The translations under genes and the position numbers were made by a program. 64,000 bases of DNA from Pseudofabraea citricarpa. Lineage: Eukaryota; Ascomycota; Leotiomycetes; Helotiales; Dermateaceae. Position 1 is the first letter of the stretch; each line of letters begins with the position of its first letter. The stretch is taken from assembly GCA_029641185.1 (NCBI GenBank), contig JAPWGK010000009.1, forward strand, positions 1,376,501-1,440,500, written 5' to 3'. Under the pieces are notes generated by a model. The model was not told the DNA's origin, did not search any database, and was given only the letters and a program-made list of their open reading frames with translations. Positions 46,542 through 57,532 of the stretch are shown piece by piece.

Positions 46542-49128
46542 TCACGAGCTAAGTGCAAGACATGCATCGACCGCAAGGCCCACCCTACATAGAATTAGTA
46601 ATTTGTCGTATTTTAGGGCAAGGTAACTCACCTTCCATCTTTTTGGGTCACAACATCACTGATGATTTCTCTGTCCAAATCAGGAAACATACCAGCGAGA
46701 GTTTCCACCACATTTTCGTGCTCTGCTCGCTGCAAACGATGAGCCTCAGCCGCCTCGGCACTTGCTTGCCTTGCAGCTGCATCCTCTGCGCTTAACCTGC
46801 CTCGAGCAGATTCTGGTCGCTGCGAGCTTCGCGGCCTTTCGGTGCTTACCCTTAATGGTGGAGTCGGACGAGGACTGTTACTAGGGATGGGGGTCCTGGC
46901 TGGTCCACTCTGGGACGAAGGACCATCTTCAGAGAAAATGCGACCAATCGAAGATAATGGGCGCTGGATAGTACGGAGCAGCCCACTCATTGCAGCCTTT
47001 TCGTCAACTCCATCAGAGTTATCATTCTCATTAGAAGAAGTTGATTTTCGAGTCATGGAAGATTCTCCCTCCATGGAATGCCGAGGTGTTACTTCAGGAC
47101 GACTAATGGAAGACTTTTCAGATAAAATGGTAGGTGACGTGGCTTGAGCAACTTCTGCTTGATGTTTTTCAGCAATAGCTGAAACTGCAGCCTCCACGTG
47201 ATGCTCAAAGTCTTCGTCGGATATTGTGAGTGAAGTACGGTCAAGGTTCTCAATAAATTGAACAGCTCCCATCTTTAAGGGGTTAGTTAAGAAAAGAGAA
47301 TAATTGGTGGAAATGATACTCACAAGTGATGAGAGATAGTAGCCTGCCTCTCCTCCAAGCTTATCTTGGTTGCGAAATCTCAAGATATATTGAACATTAG
47401 ACACGAGATGCTCGGGGTTCGCTTGTAAGACAACATATATAAGCAGTGGCATAAACGAGTCGGCGGATGAATCTGATTTTGAATGCTTAAGCAGACCTGT
47501 CGTGCTGATTAGCTATGATGGCACCAAAACAGTACGACCGATTTATTACCAAATATGACCTTGCAGCAATTGAGCACGCAAATTATCTTATCCCTCGGTG
47601 CTCTATATGTTTTGATCTTTAGAAGCTCTATAGCAAAGTTAATCCCGAGCATGCTGTCGTCTACAGAGAACATACCTTGTTGGGCCAATACAAGGAATCT
47701 TTTCCCGCTTTCTCCGACTGGAGGAATATCAAGATGCTCTTCCTTCACCCAGCCATAGATGCTAACCTTCTGAGCCAAGATATCATCACGTTCAACATCT
47801 TCTTGATGCTGACCTCTTCTTCCGGGTCCCATGGGGCGTTCAGCACCCTTACGTTTTGGCTTGGAACCTGGTATTGGCTGTGGCGAGGGTATAGCAGGAG
47901 AGAAAGTCTGCGTGTACAATCTATTCATCACTAACTTTTCCATCCCTTCACGGGCATTGTCAAACTCGGCATCAGATACCTCGCGCCATACATCGCATTG
48001 TCCCATTTTGTTGGTTATAAAGGCCAAAAAATCACCAATGATCTTCACTTGCTCATGAACCATCCACTGCTTTTTACCAAATTCTTGCAAGAAAGACCTC
48101 AGAAACTTAGCTACAGGATCAGCTGTCCTATGTCTGAGTTGTTCTAAAAATCGATGAAAGTCGAAAGGAAGGTCGGGCTCAGGTTCTGGCTCAGGAGGAG
48201 GTGGCCGGTGGAGTGATGGTGTGCTTGGAGACTCCATACTTGGGAATTTATCTTCTGGGCCTCGTGGACTGAAACTATGTATTGAGCCAGGTTTTGGAGG
48301 TACAGCAGGCCCAACATCTGACGGGTCTCGTGGAAGTGATTTCTGTGTATCGTTTGGGGATATACGCAGGTCCTGCATACTCTGAACAGGACTCGCGTTC
48401 AAGGGTTCCAGGCTGGATTTCCTTGGTGGATGCTGCATTGGAGATCCAAGAAGAGGGCCTGCTACTTCCAAGCGTGGTGACATGATTTCCTCATGACCGG
48501 GCCCTGCTCCCTCTTCACTGAACTGGTCCATAATGCTCTGTATCTCCGCCCTAGAGCTAATTTCCCGCTCATCCTCGCTCGTTGAAGGTTTATCGTCGAA
48601 CCCAGCATCAGATCTTGTAGGTGATCTCTCAGTAGACTTTTCCTTTCGGGTGTATAATGGTATCGAGGTCGCATTAGAGGCAGATCGTGAAGGAGGTTGT
48701 GAACCAGCGGGGGTTTTGGGCGTAGGGTCATTATACACTGGATTCTCTGGGGACAGGAAATGGGAGGTGGCCTGTGGTGACGGAAGCGGATCTGGTCTTA
48801 GAGTGGCTGTGGACGATTCCAGCGCCTCTTGAGTTTGAGTATTAGCACTTGGACTTGATTCGCCCTTCCCCTCTGCAGTTATTGTAGAGCCTAGGGCTTC
48901 TTGAGGCAGCGTCGCATGCTCTGAATCCATCGCCGTCTGTACCTCATTATTCGGTGCTGGTGTTATTCCCTCGCTGCTAGCGGTTACAGATGCCCCAGTA
49001 TCGCCCAACGCAGAGCCTGCTCCCACCTTCAGTCCATCAGCATTCGCTATGCTTTCCGTATGAATATTGCCTGCTGAAATGTTACTCGCAGGGTCGATAG
49101 CTTCCCCGGGTTGCGTAGGAGAAGACAT
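46542..49128 (-). CDS. vps9: Vps9-type guanine nucleotide exchange factor for Rab5 with C-terminal CUE domain
   Basis: Exons 49128-47550, 47496-47324, 47272-46632 and 46584-46542 give 811 aa. The first about 320 residues are disordered, rich in Ser/Pro/Thr. A helical bundle (DFHRFLEQLRHRTADPVAKFLRSFL in part) precedes the VPS9 catalytic core (about 440-610): ILAQKVSIYGWV, CKVIFGLLKHS, SDSSADSFMPLLIYVV and NPEHLVSNVQYI. The Asp and Tyr of this core, used to displace GDP from Rab5/Vps21, are present. A CUE domain at about 765-810 (MFPDLDREIISDVV ... VGLAVDACLALS) should bind ubiquitin; its last residues come from a 43-nt final exon. Vps9 activates Vps21/Rab5 in endosome and vacuole traffic. The N-terminal extension is longer than in yeast. 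Confidence 0.93.
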
Positions 49129-49938
49129 CCACTTTGGTAGCGCCTAGATCCGGTGCAGTGTCTCAGTGTGCTGTGTTGAGGAATCCAGTGTCGTTGGTTG
49201 AGGAGGCTCTTTGAGGTGAGCCCCTTATGTAGTCGATATATGTATTTTGAATAGTTTATGCGTGAGCTACTGTGGCAGAGAATCAACGGGCAAACGGGGA
49301 AGCAAAAGGTTCAACAGATCGAACATTGGAAGCTTCTTTCCCCTCAGGATACCATTGTCAAGCGATGGTTTGTGGATTCGTGCTTGGGGTGTCCGTGTAT
49401 GTTTGCTTGCTAGATGAGGAAGATGCCCAGGCCCAAAGCTTCTGCAGAAGCGCTGCTACTTGGAAGTAAGGGGTGTGGAGGGGTTGAGCGGGTTGCAAAG
49501 TGACGATACTGCAGGTATTCGTAAGTCAAGGTTGGCGGGCTGACATGACAAGAGGTGTAATGCCAGCGACGATCCACTGAAGCACTGTCAAGCACAAGCA
49601 CAAGCACAAGCACCAAGCACGAGCCCTACTGTACGGGCTATCGGTGCTGCGCGGGACCCGTGGACAGGCGGCGCGTTCGGCATGGTTGTTGATGCGCGCC
49701 CGGCATGCTGTACCGGCGTCTACAGGCTGCTGCCTCAGGTATACACTAACTTCCCAGGCACCAGGTTATCCATCCCACATGCACCTCAGCTGCAACTCCC
49801 ATTTCACCTGCTTTCATCTACCTACACCACAGAGATTCACCCAGCATCAGCATCAGCATCAGCCCCTGCCCTCCACAACAGATTCTGGTATGGATAACAT
49901 TTCTATTCGCTCCAGAACACAGTAAGAAGAACACTGCA
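49129..49938. other. divergent promoter between vps9 and the ASNSD1-like gene
   Basis: No coding region seen. Short tandem repeats occur: CACAAG units near 49590-49617 and CAGCAT units near 49842-49862. Confidence 0.6.
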
Positions 49939-51953
49939 ATGTGCGGGATACACTGTTCTATTTCCACTGGTGGCATTCACGCACCAAGTCCTGACCTCAC
50001 AGAGCTGATATGTAAGAGAGGCCCTGATCATATTGGACAGATTGAAAGTCAGGTCGTGCTGGGTGGTGATGCCAAGTCCGAGGCCAATGGCGACAGGTCT
50101 GGCCTCGTGCTGTCCTTCACCTCAACTGTCTTGGCCTTGCGTGGTGGCCAAATTACGTGCCAGCCTTTCCAGGATCCAGTGCATGGTTCGGTGATGTGCT
50201 GGAATGGCGAGGCGTGGAGGATTGACGACGAACCTGTAGTAGGTAATGACGGCCAGCTCCTCTTCAAGCTGCTGGTTGAGACAAGCAATGCATCGCACAC
50301 AGCTGCAGATGCTGCTGCGGCAATCTTCAAGATTTTGAAGAGCCTATCAGGACCCTTTGCTTTCATCTACTTTGACAGAGCTCATAACCAGATGTTTTTC
50401 GGCCGGGACCGGCTGGGAAGACGTTCACTGCTTTACAATATTGATGAGGCGGGCGCATTCATGGAGTTTGCCAGCGTTGCTGATCCCACTCGAGGCGTGT
50501 GGAGAGAGGTTGAGGCTGATGCGATCTACATGCTGTCACTCGACAGACCAGTTGCAGCTTCCTCAAGCATTGTTGATAATAGCTACCTTACATCGACATC
50601 CATTTTTCCTTTACATAGACACTTTTGGACCCATGCCGGGTCAATGCCTTTGGTGGGTCACATATCTTCTTCATGAGGCCATGAACTGATCTTTGCTAGA
50701 TTTCCGAAAAAGAGTTTGCACCTCAAGTACCAATGATTGGAGTTTTTAATCGGACAATACCGTCAGAAGTTCATCATTTACAAGTAGACTCACCATCAGT
50801 AGTTATGCTACATTTGAAGCTACAGGAGTCTCTCAGGCTCAGAGTTTTGAACGTGCTTGTGCCTCCAGGCTCAGGAGATTCATCCAGAGTCAGGGTCGGG
50901 GTGCTGTTCTCAGGTGGTCTCGATTGCACAGTTCTTGCGCGTATAGTGCACGATATACTTCCTATGGATCAGGAGATTGACCTACTCAATGTTGCATTCG
51001 AAAACCCTCGCGTCGTCCAGGCGGCTTTAAATCCACGCAAACCTAAGTCTAAAGTACCTAAATTCGTGGCTAACTCTAACACTTTAGATCAACCTCTTGA
51101 TCAGGTAAAACCTGATATTCCCTCCAGTAATTACTCTCCCTACGAATCTTGTCCTGACAGGGAGACTGGTCGACAGTCATTCCAAGAACTGCAAAGTGTC
51201 TGCCATGGTAGAACATGGCGATTTGTCGCTGTAAGTTAATCGATCCTTGACTTAAAAGCGTTAGCTAAATTTTGTTTAGGTCAACATTCCATATTCAGAA
51301 ACACTAGCTCATAAAGCTAAAGTAATAAAACTGATCTCCCCGCACAACACAGAAATGGATCTTTCAATAGCTTACGCCTTGTACTTTGCATCGCGTGGCA
51401 CCGGTGTCGCTTCAACAACACGCGACCCTGCTGCTGTTTCCTATACGTCACCAGCTCGTGTCCTCCTCTCGGGCCTTGGTGCAGATGAACTCTTTGGCGG
51501 ATACACACGTCACGTAACTGCCTTCGACCGCAGAGGATATGCAGGTCTGCTTGAAGAGCTCGAGCTAGATGTGACAAGACTGGGCAAACGCAATTTAGGT
51601 CGTGATGATCGTGTCATCTCGAACTGGGGACGTGAAGCTAGATTTCCATTCCTAGATGAATCTCTGGTTAAATGGGCTGTGGAGGCCCCAATATGGGACA
51701 AGTGTGGCTTTAGCCCAAACTTACCCGGTTCTCAAAAAGATTTGGAAGTCGAGTTGGAACCGGGAAAGAAGGTCCTTCGACTACTAGCTAACGAGCTTGG
51801 AATGCATTTAGTAGCAAGAGAAAAAAAGCGAGCGGTAAGCTTCTCTCCATCTCTAGCGAGCTTCCGCTGACAGGTTTCCATTAGATCCAATTTGGTGCTC
51901 GAACTGCAAAGATGGAGACTGGCAGAACCAAAGGCACTACGCTTATATCATGA
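49939..51953 (+). CDS. asparagine-synthetase domain protein (ASNSD1-like)
   Basis: Exons 49939-50652, 50700-51230, 51280-51834 and 51885-51953 give 622 aa. The N-terminus MCGIHCS begins a class II glutamine-amidotransferase domain whose nucleophile would be Cys2 after Met removal; FGRDRLGRRSLLY marks its middle. The second half is an asparagine-synthase-like PP-loop domain: VGVLFSGGLDCTVLA (about residue 295) and LLSGLGADELFGGY. The C-terminus ends in REARFPFLDESLVKWA and KRAIQFGART. Human ASNSD1 and yeast YML096w share this build. The family's physiological reaction is uncertain, and the split between the two domains is wider than in AsnB. All introns are 45-50 nt and in phase 0. Confidence 0.92.
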
Positions 51954-52744
51954 GTTGTGCTAAGTGTTTGGCGATGATTAAACCCAGATACTACTGAGTT
52001 GCACTGTATTCCACCAGAAATTGTCCAGATCACTGTCGTGTGTTTCTTAAACGAGTAACCTGATAGTAGTGAAGGATACTGGTCGGTCCTTAAACAGACA
52101 ACAATGAAGTAGCAAAGGCAAGTATGAGCCATGTGGAAGTCCACTACACTTTGAGATTGTCCTCGTCCAGTGATCTAGCCAACTGTCTCCAGTTGAGATA
52201 TGCAACATCCTGAGGCAGTTCGACTGGAAGAGGTTGCCACATCTCTTGTTCTTGCTGAATTGATTCGGATCCACGTCATACAGAGCCTGCTGTGCCTGTA
52301 AATGACTGGTTGAATGCATGTGGAGTGGTACTCCGGCTGGAACTACAATCTAGTGTTGGAAGTTCCAAAAACTCAGCTAGCCTCGATATATAATGCAAGT
52401 TTAAATTACGCCGACAGTTCAGTCTATCGGCTAAGAGCCATCAGAGATGAATATGCCGCTTCGGTGTGCCTCGGTTTATTTATCATGTACTGCTAAGCTC
52501 GGCGTGCTCGTGTTTGCTCGTTTAAATGTTCTAAGTCTCGGGTTTCGCTCCACCTTAAATAGAGTGTTCATCCCGAAAAAGGCTTTCTACGCTCGAAAAG
52601 GCAGCTGCCAAAGGCCACACCGCATGCAGATTCGCTGCGCGTGCCATGAAAAATCATCATAACGCGTCTATGAATAAGCATAAAGTGTAGTTGAAGTCCT
52701 ACCCCATGCTTGATTGGTGCGGCAATTAACAAGGGACGGAATTT
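51954..52744. other. intergenic region
   Basis: 3' flank of the ASNSD1-like gene and distal promoter of the GH53 gene. No gene-like frame seen. Confidence 0.55.
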
Positions 52745-52930
52745 CCCCACATGGGACTTTCTATCACGACGTCGCTTGCGGGGTGGCGCTTCTTCTTTGA
52801 GGGGGCTCGGTAAGATGTCAATGATATAGCGGGGTGCCAGAGCGAGAATTGTGAGTGTTACTGCGGGGGGGTCTGGCCTCAAGGTCTTTAGCTTCAAAGC
52901 TTTTAGCTACAAGCTTTCGTGTATATAAAG
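52745..52930 (+). promoter_or_regulatory. GH53 promoter: four CreA-type sites and TATA box
   Basis: SYGGRG or its complement occurs at 52745-52750 (CCCCAC), 52778-52783 (GCGGGG), 52829-52834 (GCGGGG) and 52863-52868 (GCGGGG). TATATAAAG at 52922-52930 lies about 80 bp before the ATG. CreA binds SYGGRG in carbon catabolite repression of plant-polysaccharide genes in Aspergillus; clustering near a galactanase gene supports such control here (inferred). Confidence 0.55.
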
Positions 52931-53011
52931 GTCCTTTGCTGCCGTACAAATTACAAATTGCCTCTTTCGAACACTGTTTTTAGTCCTTGGCATCTGGTCA
53001 GTGTATACACC

Positions 53012-54761
53012 ATGAGACTTCGCTATGTTCTTGCCTTGGCTCTGCCCTTAGTCGCTGCCATGCCATCGCAGCCTTCTGGGTGAGTTATCCAGCTTCTTCA
53101 TTTTAAATCATAGCTCATCTGAACGATTGTGATAGCCATGATAGTCATGATGCACCTGGCCACTACTTTTTCAAAGGACATGATTTAAGTTCATTGAAGA
53201 TGTTAGAAGACGGCGGATCTATATTCAAGGATACCCAGCGTCGGAATCGTACACGGCCTGCTGAAGATATCCTGGGTGATGGTGGCATGAATACCGTCCG
53301 TCTCCGGATCTGGGTCAATCCCGCTGATGGCATATATGGCCTTGATTACAATCTTGACCTAGCTAGACGCTTTCAGCGAAAGGGCTACAAGATATATTTG
53401 GATTTCCACTTTTCCGATGGCGTAAGTATTATTATTCTTTTGTCATTTATGTTTTGGGCAAGCAGTAGATGAAGACCAGATTGCACTACTATCCTTTTAG
53501 CGCGGTTCTTTAAGAAAACAGTAATTAATATCAATCTTTCAGTGGGCAGACCCAAATAAGCAACCACCACCATCAGCTTGGCCGCAAGAAATAGGCCCTT
53601 TGAGTCTCCAACTGCGAAAATATGTGAAAGACACGCTAGTGTCTTTCCGTAAAGCTGGCATCAACCTCGATTTGGTTGCCCTCGGAAATGAGATTCGACA
53701 TGGGATACTCTGGCCAACGGGTTACGCTGACGTGGATGTGCAACCATGGGATGCTACTGTTGGGAATTTCTCCAATTTAGCTACCTTGTGGAAAGCGTAA
53801 GTGCTTTTGTTTCTTGTTCACAAAACATCTCGAGTCTATCAAGGGTTCAAAGGACCACCCCGATCTGGTGCCAGATCTCCTCCTATATGCGTTTTGGCTC
53901 TTATGTTTTAGTTTTATTAACTCGAAGGATCTAGTGCACGCGCGGGTGTAGACGATGCTGTCCACGCAGGAGTTCCAAAGCCTCCCATCATGATCCATAT
54001 TGACAACGGGTGGAATTTGACCCTCCAACAGCGCTGGTTCGGTGCGATGACCGCAAATGGAGTCTCAACCAACTCATGGGATGTATTTGGCTTCAGCTTC
54101 TATCCATTTTATGGCACTGCAGGTAAGTCGAGGAGACGATTCTATATTCAGCTGCTAATGCAGGCCAAACTCAGCTACATTTGATAACTTGAGAACGACG
54201 TTGGACTGGCTTGCGCACAAATACAGGAAGCCCCTCCAAGTTGTCGAGACCGACTACCCGGCAATCTGTGATGGCCAGTGGAACCCTATTCCAGAATCAT
54301 CGGAACCTGACATCCCCTACAGGTGAGCTAGTATATTCTTAATTTGGTACACAACTCTAATTACTTTGTGTACAGCGTCGAGGGACAAAAGATCGTAAGT
54401 AATTCTTACTCGTTTGGTGACAGACCCCTAGCCAGATGAGCAATTACTGATTTTGTTACATTTAGTGGAATGACAATGTAATCGAAATCGTCAAACAAGT
54501 GCCGTTTGGTCTGGGACAAGGTGTTCATTATGTAAGTTCTATACATGCGTACGACTCGTGACGCATGACGTCTACCTCTGATCCACGCCACTGAAATAGT
54601 GACTGATGGTTATTCTCTAGTGGGAGCCCGCATGGTTAAACAATACTTCTCTTGGCTCGGACTGCAACGATGCCATATTATTCCAGGCTGATTACAGTAA
54701 CTGGCCAGAGACGGTTGGGTATTCGAGAAGCTCGGTAAACATGTTCAAGGGCAAAGCTTAA
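53012..54761 (+). CDS. arabinogalactan endo-beta-1,4-galactanase (GH53)
   Basis: Eight exons, 53012-53079, 53136-53421, 53543-53796, 53935-54122, 54175-54322, 54376-54394, 54466-54531 and 54621-54761, give 389 aa. Residues 1-16 are a signal peptide (ending AAM). The GH53 barrel is seen in MNTVRLRIWVNP, YKIYLDFHFSDGWADP and FSFYPFYGTA. The acid/base Glu168 lies in VALGNEI and the nucleophile Glu290 in VVETDYP, both conserved in clan GH-A. The C-terminal strand WEPAWLNN is present. The enzyme cuts beta-1,4-galactan side chains of pectin outside the cell. Exon 6 is only 19 nt, and seven introns is many for a 1.2-kb gene. Confidence 0.94.
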
Positions 54762-55709
54762 GCTCCCGAGCGAGTACGAATAACGTTAATGAATTTGATG
54801 AGAGTTGTTGATTCAAATAAATTATTAACACCAGATGAACTATGCATGTTCTTTCAACGTTAATATCTACCTACCTAGGTAGCTAAGTAGAATAAAATAA
54901 AAGTTAAAAGTAATTGAGATTGACCATGTTGAGGCTATATCCTGATTCCTGAATTCGTCTTTCCGGACCACAAAATAAATTCCTGTATGGCATGTCGTTC
55001 ATTTGTCACAGCGATCAGAGTACCCTGTAGTCAATTTGAACCCTTACAGTTTCCCTAGCATGGGTGTAAATGTGGGTTTTGGAGATCTTTACTTGAGGCT
55101 ACGTATTGGCGGCACCGCCACTCCCGACCATGCCGTACAAAGTCACTTTGAACCAGTGACCACGAACAAGGTGGAACCCGACTTGTGAAACTGACAACCT
55201 GGGCGCCTGCAACCACTCGACAACTTCTTCATTGCAGCTGTACCTCGAGCGCCCGCCAAACCTCATCTCTGCTCGTCCGCCCATCTCTCTCTCAGCTCAT
55301 ATCTACAGTACGCAAGGTCGCATCTTCAGCAATTCTCGTGTGTGCGATACGTTGTTGTGAGAGCGCCTCATCGGATCCTGGCGATCGTTGCGATCTTCTG
55401 AGCCGGTATCAAGAGTCGCTGTCGTCATACCTCGATAACTGTAGCCCACATTTCTCGTCGCTCCCCTTTGTGCCAGATCTGTTGCAATAATGGTTCTTGA
55501 AATCCCCCGACGACGCTTTGCGCGAGCAATAAATAGTAAATTCATATATGGCAGAGTTGTGGGTTCTCCTTCCATGTTGCATCATCATTTCCCCTCGTCA
55601 CCTATACCTTTCTCTACACCACACCTTTTTACAGTCGCCCTCGTGCTACGTGCTGACCTCACTACTATTTCTCTAGCCTTTAGTACACGCCCTGATATTC
55701 CTGATTGAG
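54762..55709. other. intergenic region
   Basis: 3' flank of the GH53 gene and promoter of the Mpv17-type gene. It contains a perfect TACCTAGGTA palindrome at 54872-54881 in a wider CTACCTACCTAGGTAG context. Several short frames at 55003-55700 lack family resemblance. Confidence 0.6.
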
Positions 55710-56593
55710 ATGGCTATCGTTGGAAGGTTAATAAGCAAATTCAACAGTTATTACAATGAGCGACCGGGTTTGACGAAGCAATCCCCTTGTCCTCGACCAG
55801 ACGCTGACCGTGGCAATAGTCCTTACGATGATGATCACAAGCGCGGTGTTGGGTGGCATAGCGGATACAACTGCGCAATCCATCACTTCTATTCGATTGG
55901 CTGCACTGCGGAAACCTGGAGGGTTGAATAAGGATGATACACTGGCCATAGAAATCCACGAGCTCGATCGAAAGAATCCAATGTTGGAGCAGGATCTTAT
56001 TCCCGATTCCAAGATACTGCCACCTCCATTTGACTTTGAGCGCCTGACCCGATTCATGGCTTATGGATTCATGATGGCCCCGGTTCAGTTCAAATGGTTC
56101 CAATTCTTGACCAGGGCATTTCCGATCACCAAAACCAGTGCCGCTGGCCCAACCTTCAAGAGGATGGCTTTTGACCAACTTGTCTTTGCGCCCGTTGGTA
56201 TGCTATCTCTTGAAAATCACTGTACCACTATATGATAAACCTGACCTGATTTCGCAGGTATTGCGACTTTCTTCACTGTGATGACGATAGCAGAAGGCGG
56301 GGGGAAACGAGCCGTCACTCACAAACTCCGAGACATGTATATTCCGACCCTGAAGGCAAATTATATGGTCTGGCCTCTGGTGCAGATTGTAAATTTCCGT
56401 CTTATGCCAGTTCAGTTTCAACTAGTATGTAATCTCGACTCACTCTCTTCATGTTTGTCGCTAATATATATACTAGCCGTTTGTTTCCGCCATTGGAATT
56501 GCATGGACTGCATATCTCTCTCTATCAAACTCCGCGGAGGATGCCATTGAAGCTCGGTCAGCACCCTCCTCGCCTGATATCCGCTTGTTATAA
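55710..56593 (+). CDS. Mpv17/PMP22 family membrane protein
   Basis: Exons 55710-55767, 55820-56197, 56258-56424 and 56477-56593 give 239 aa. Family marks are YNERPVLTMMITSAVLGGIAD at the first junction (split over exons 1 and 2), FMAYGFMMAPVQFKWFQFL, RMAFDQLVFAPVGI and NYMVWPLVQIVNFRLMPVQFQLPFV. Four hydrophobic helices can be traced. Members sit in peroxisomal, mitochondrial or vacuolar membranes; Neurospora Woronin sorting complex protein WSC is in the same family, so a peroxisomal role is possible but not shown. An insertion of about 45 residues with acidic character lies between the first and second conserved blocks. The ATG at 55710 is the first in frame near the conserved start. Confidence 0.9.
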
Positions 56594-57222
56594 CTTCCTC
56601 CAGGTCGAAATCGGGTAGGGAACGGGATTCATTGAGACACGCATAACATGATAGCATAGGAGTTCACGGCGCACTTGGAATTGGTAAGCGTCGAGGGATC
56701 AACATTAAAGATCCCATGTTTTAGAAGTAACCTAGGCGGAGAAAACTAGGATACTGGACATAAACCTAGGTGTTTGACACGTAGGTGGTGTCTGTCAAAT
56801 CGAAGGCCAGAATCAACCACTGAGCCTTTGCTCATGATAGTGATAGGAATGCCTTAACGATGGGCTGGCGCTGGACATAAACAAACAAATTGATAAGTTG
56901 TTGTCTGTATTTTATTTATGAAGTAGGTTCCGAAATTCTCATGATTCAGACGTCGTCCAAATGTCGTTAATCCGCCTTTCCTCCCCCTCTTTGCTCCAGA
57001 TGATTCAAGCAGTATCATGTGACATACCGCCAAAACGTAAGCGCTAAGCAGGCGCGTGAATTGGTCTGGATCGGCCTGCGGCCCATATTTTTCCGCGTCT
57101 CTATCAATTCCAAGACCATCCTCTCATCCTAAACATTCTCAGCCTCACATCCCCTTAGCCACGCAGGCAAGTCTTCAACAGTCTCTACAGAGAATCGCGG
57201 ACATTAAAGAAAATCATTTACA
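56594..57222. other. intergenic region
   Basis: Between the Mpv17-type and SERF genes. It contains an ACCTAGGTG near-palindrome at about 56764-56772. No gene seen apart from a spurious frame in the SERF leader. Confidence 0.6.
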
Positions 57223-57532
57223 ATGGCTAGAGGTAATCAGAGAGACAAGGCTCGTGAGGCTAACCAGAAGAAGATGGCCGCCGAGGTAAGAAGAGCCCTT
57301 TGCGCCTCTCAAAATATGCCATTCCTACTTGCTGACCATGACTACTTTTGCAGAAGAAGGGCAACGCCATGAGTGGAAGCGAGATGCAGCGCGAAAAGGA
57401 GAAGGTTGCGGCCAAGATGAGAGAAAAGCAAGCTGCTGGTAAGATCCTATCTCAGCCTTGCAAGAAGTAGCGGTCACTAACTAGAATACAGCCGATGCAA
57501 AGAAGGCCGGCGAAACAGCCGGAAAGAAATAG
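57223..57532 (+). CDS. SERF/4F5 family small basic protein
   Basis: Exons 57223-57285, 57354-57438 and 57492-57532 give 62 aa. The N-terminus MARGNQRDKAREANQKK is diagnostic for the SERF/4F5 family, and the rest is a charged helix with KKGNAMSGSEMQREK. The protein has no membrane segment. SERF proteins modulate protein aggregation in animals and bind RNA/DNA; the fungal role is not known. The reading frame crosses two short introns (68 and 53 nt), and every junction keeps phase, which supports a real gene despite the small size. Confidence 0.87.

Noticed and set aside
49644..49925. Frame before the ASNSD1-like gene
   Set aside because: The ASNSD1 family must begin MCGI at 49939, so this is leader sequence.
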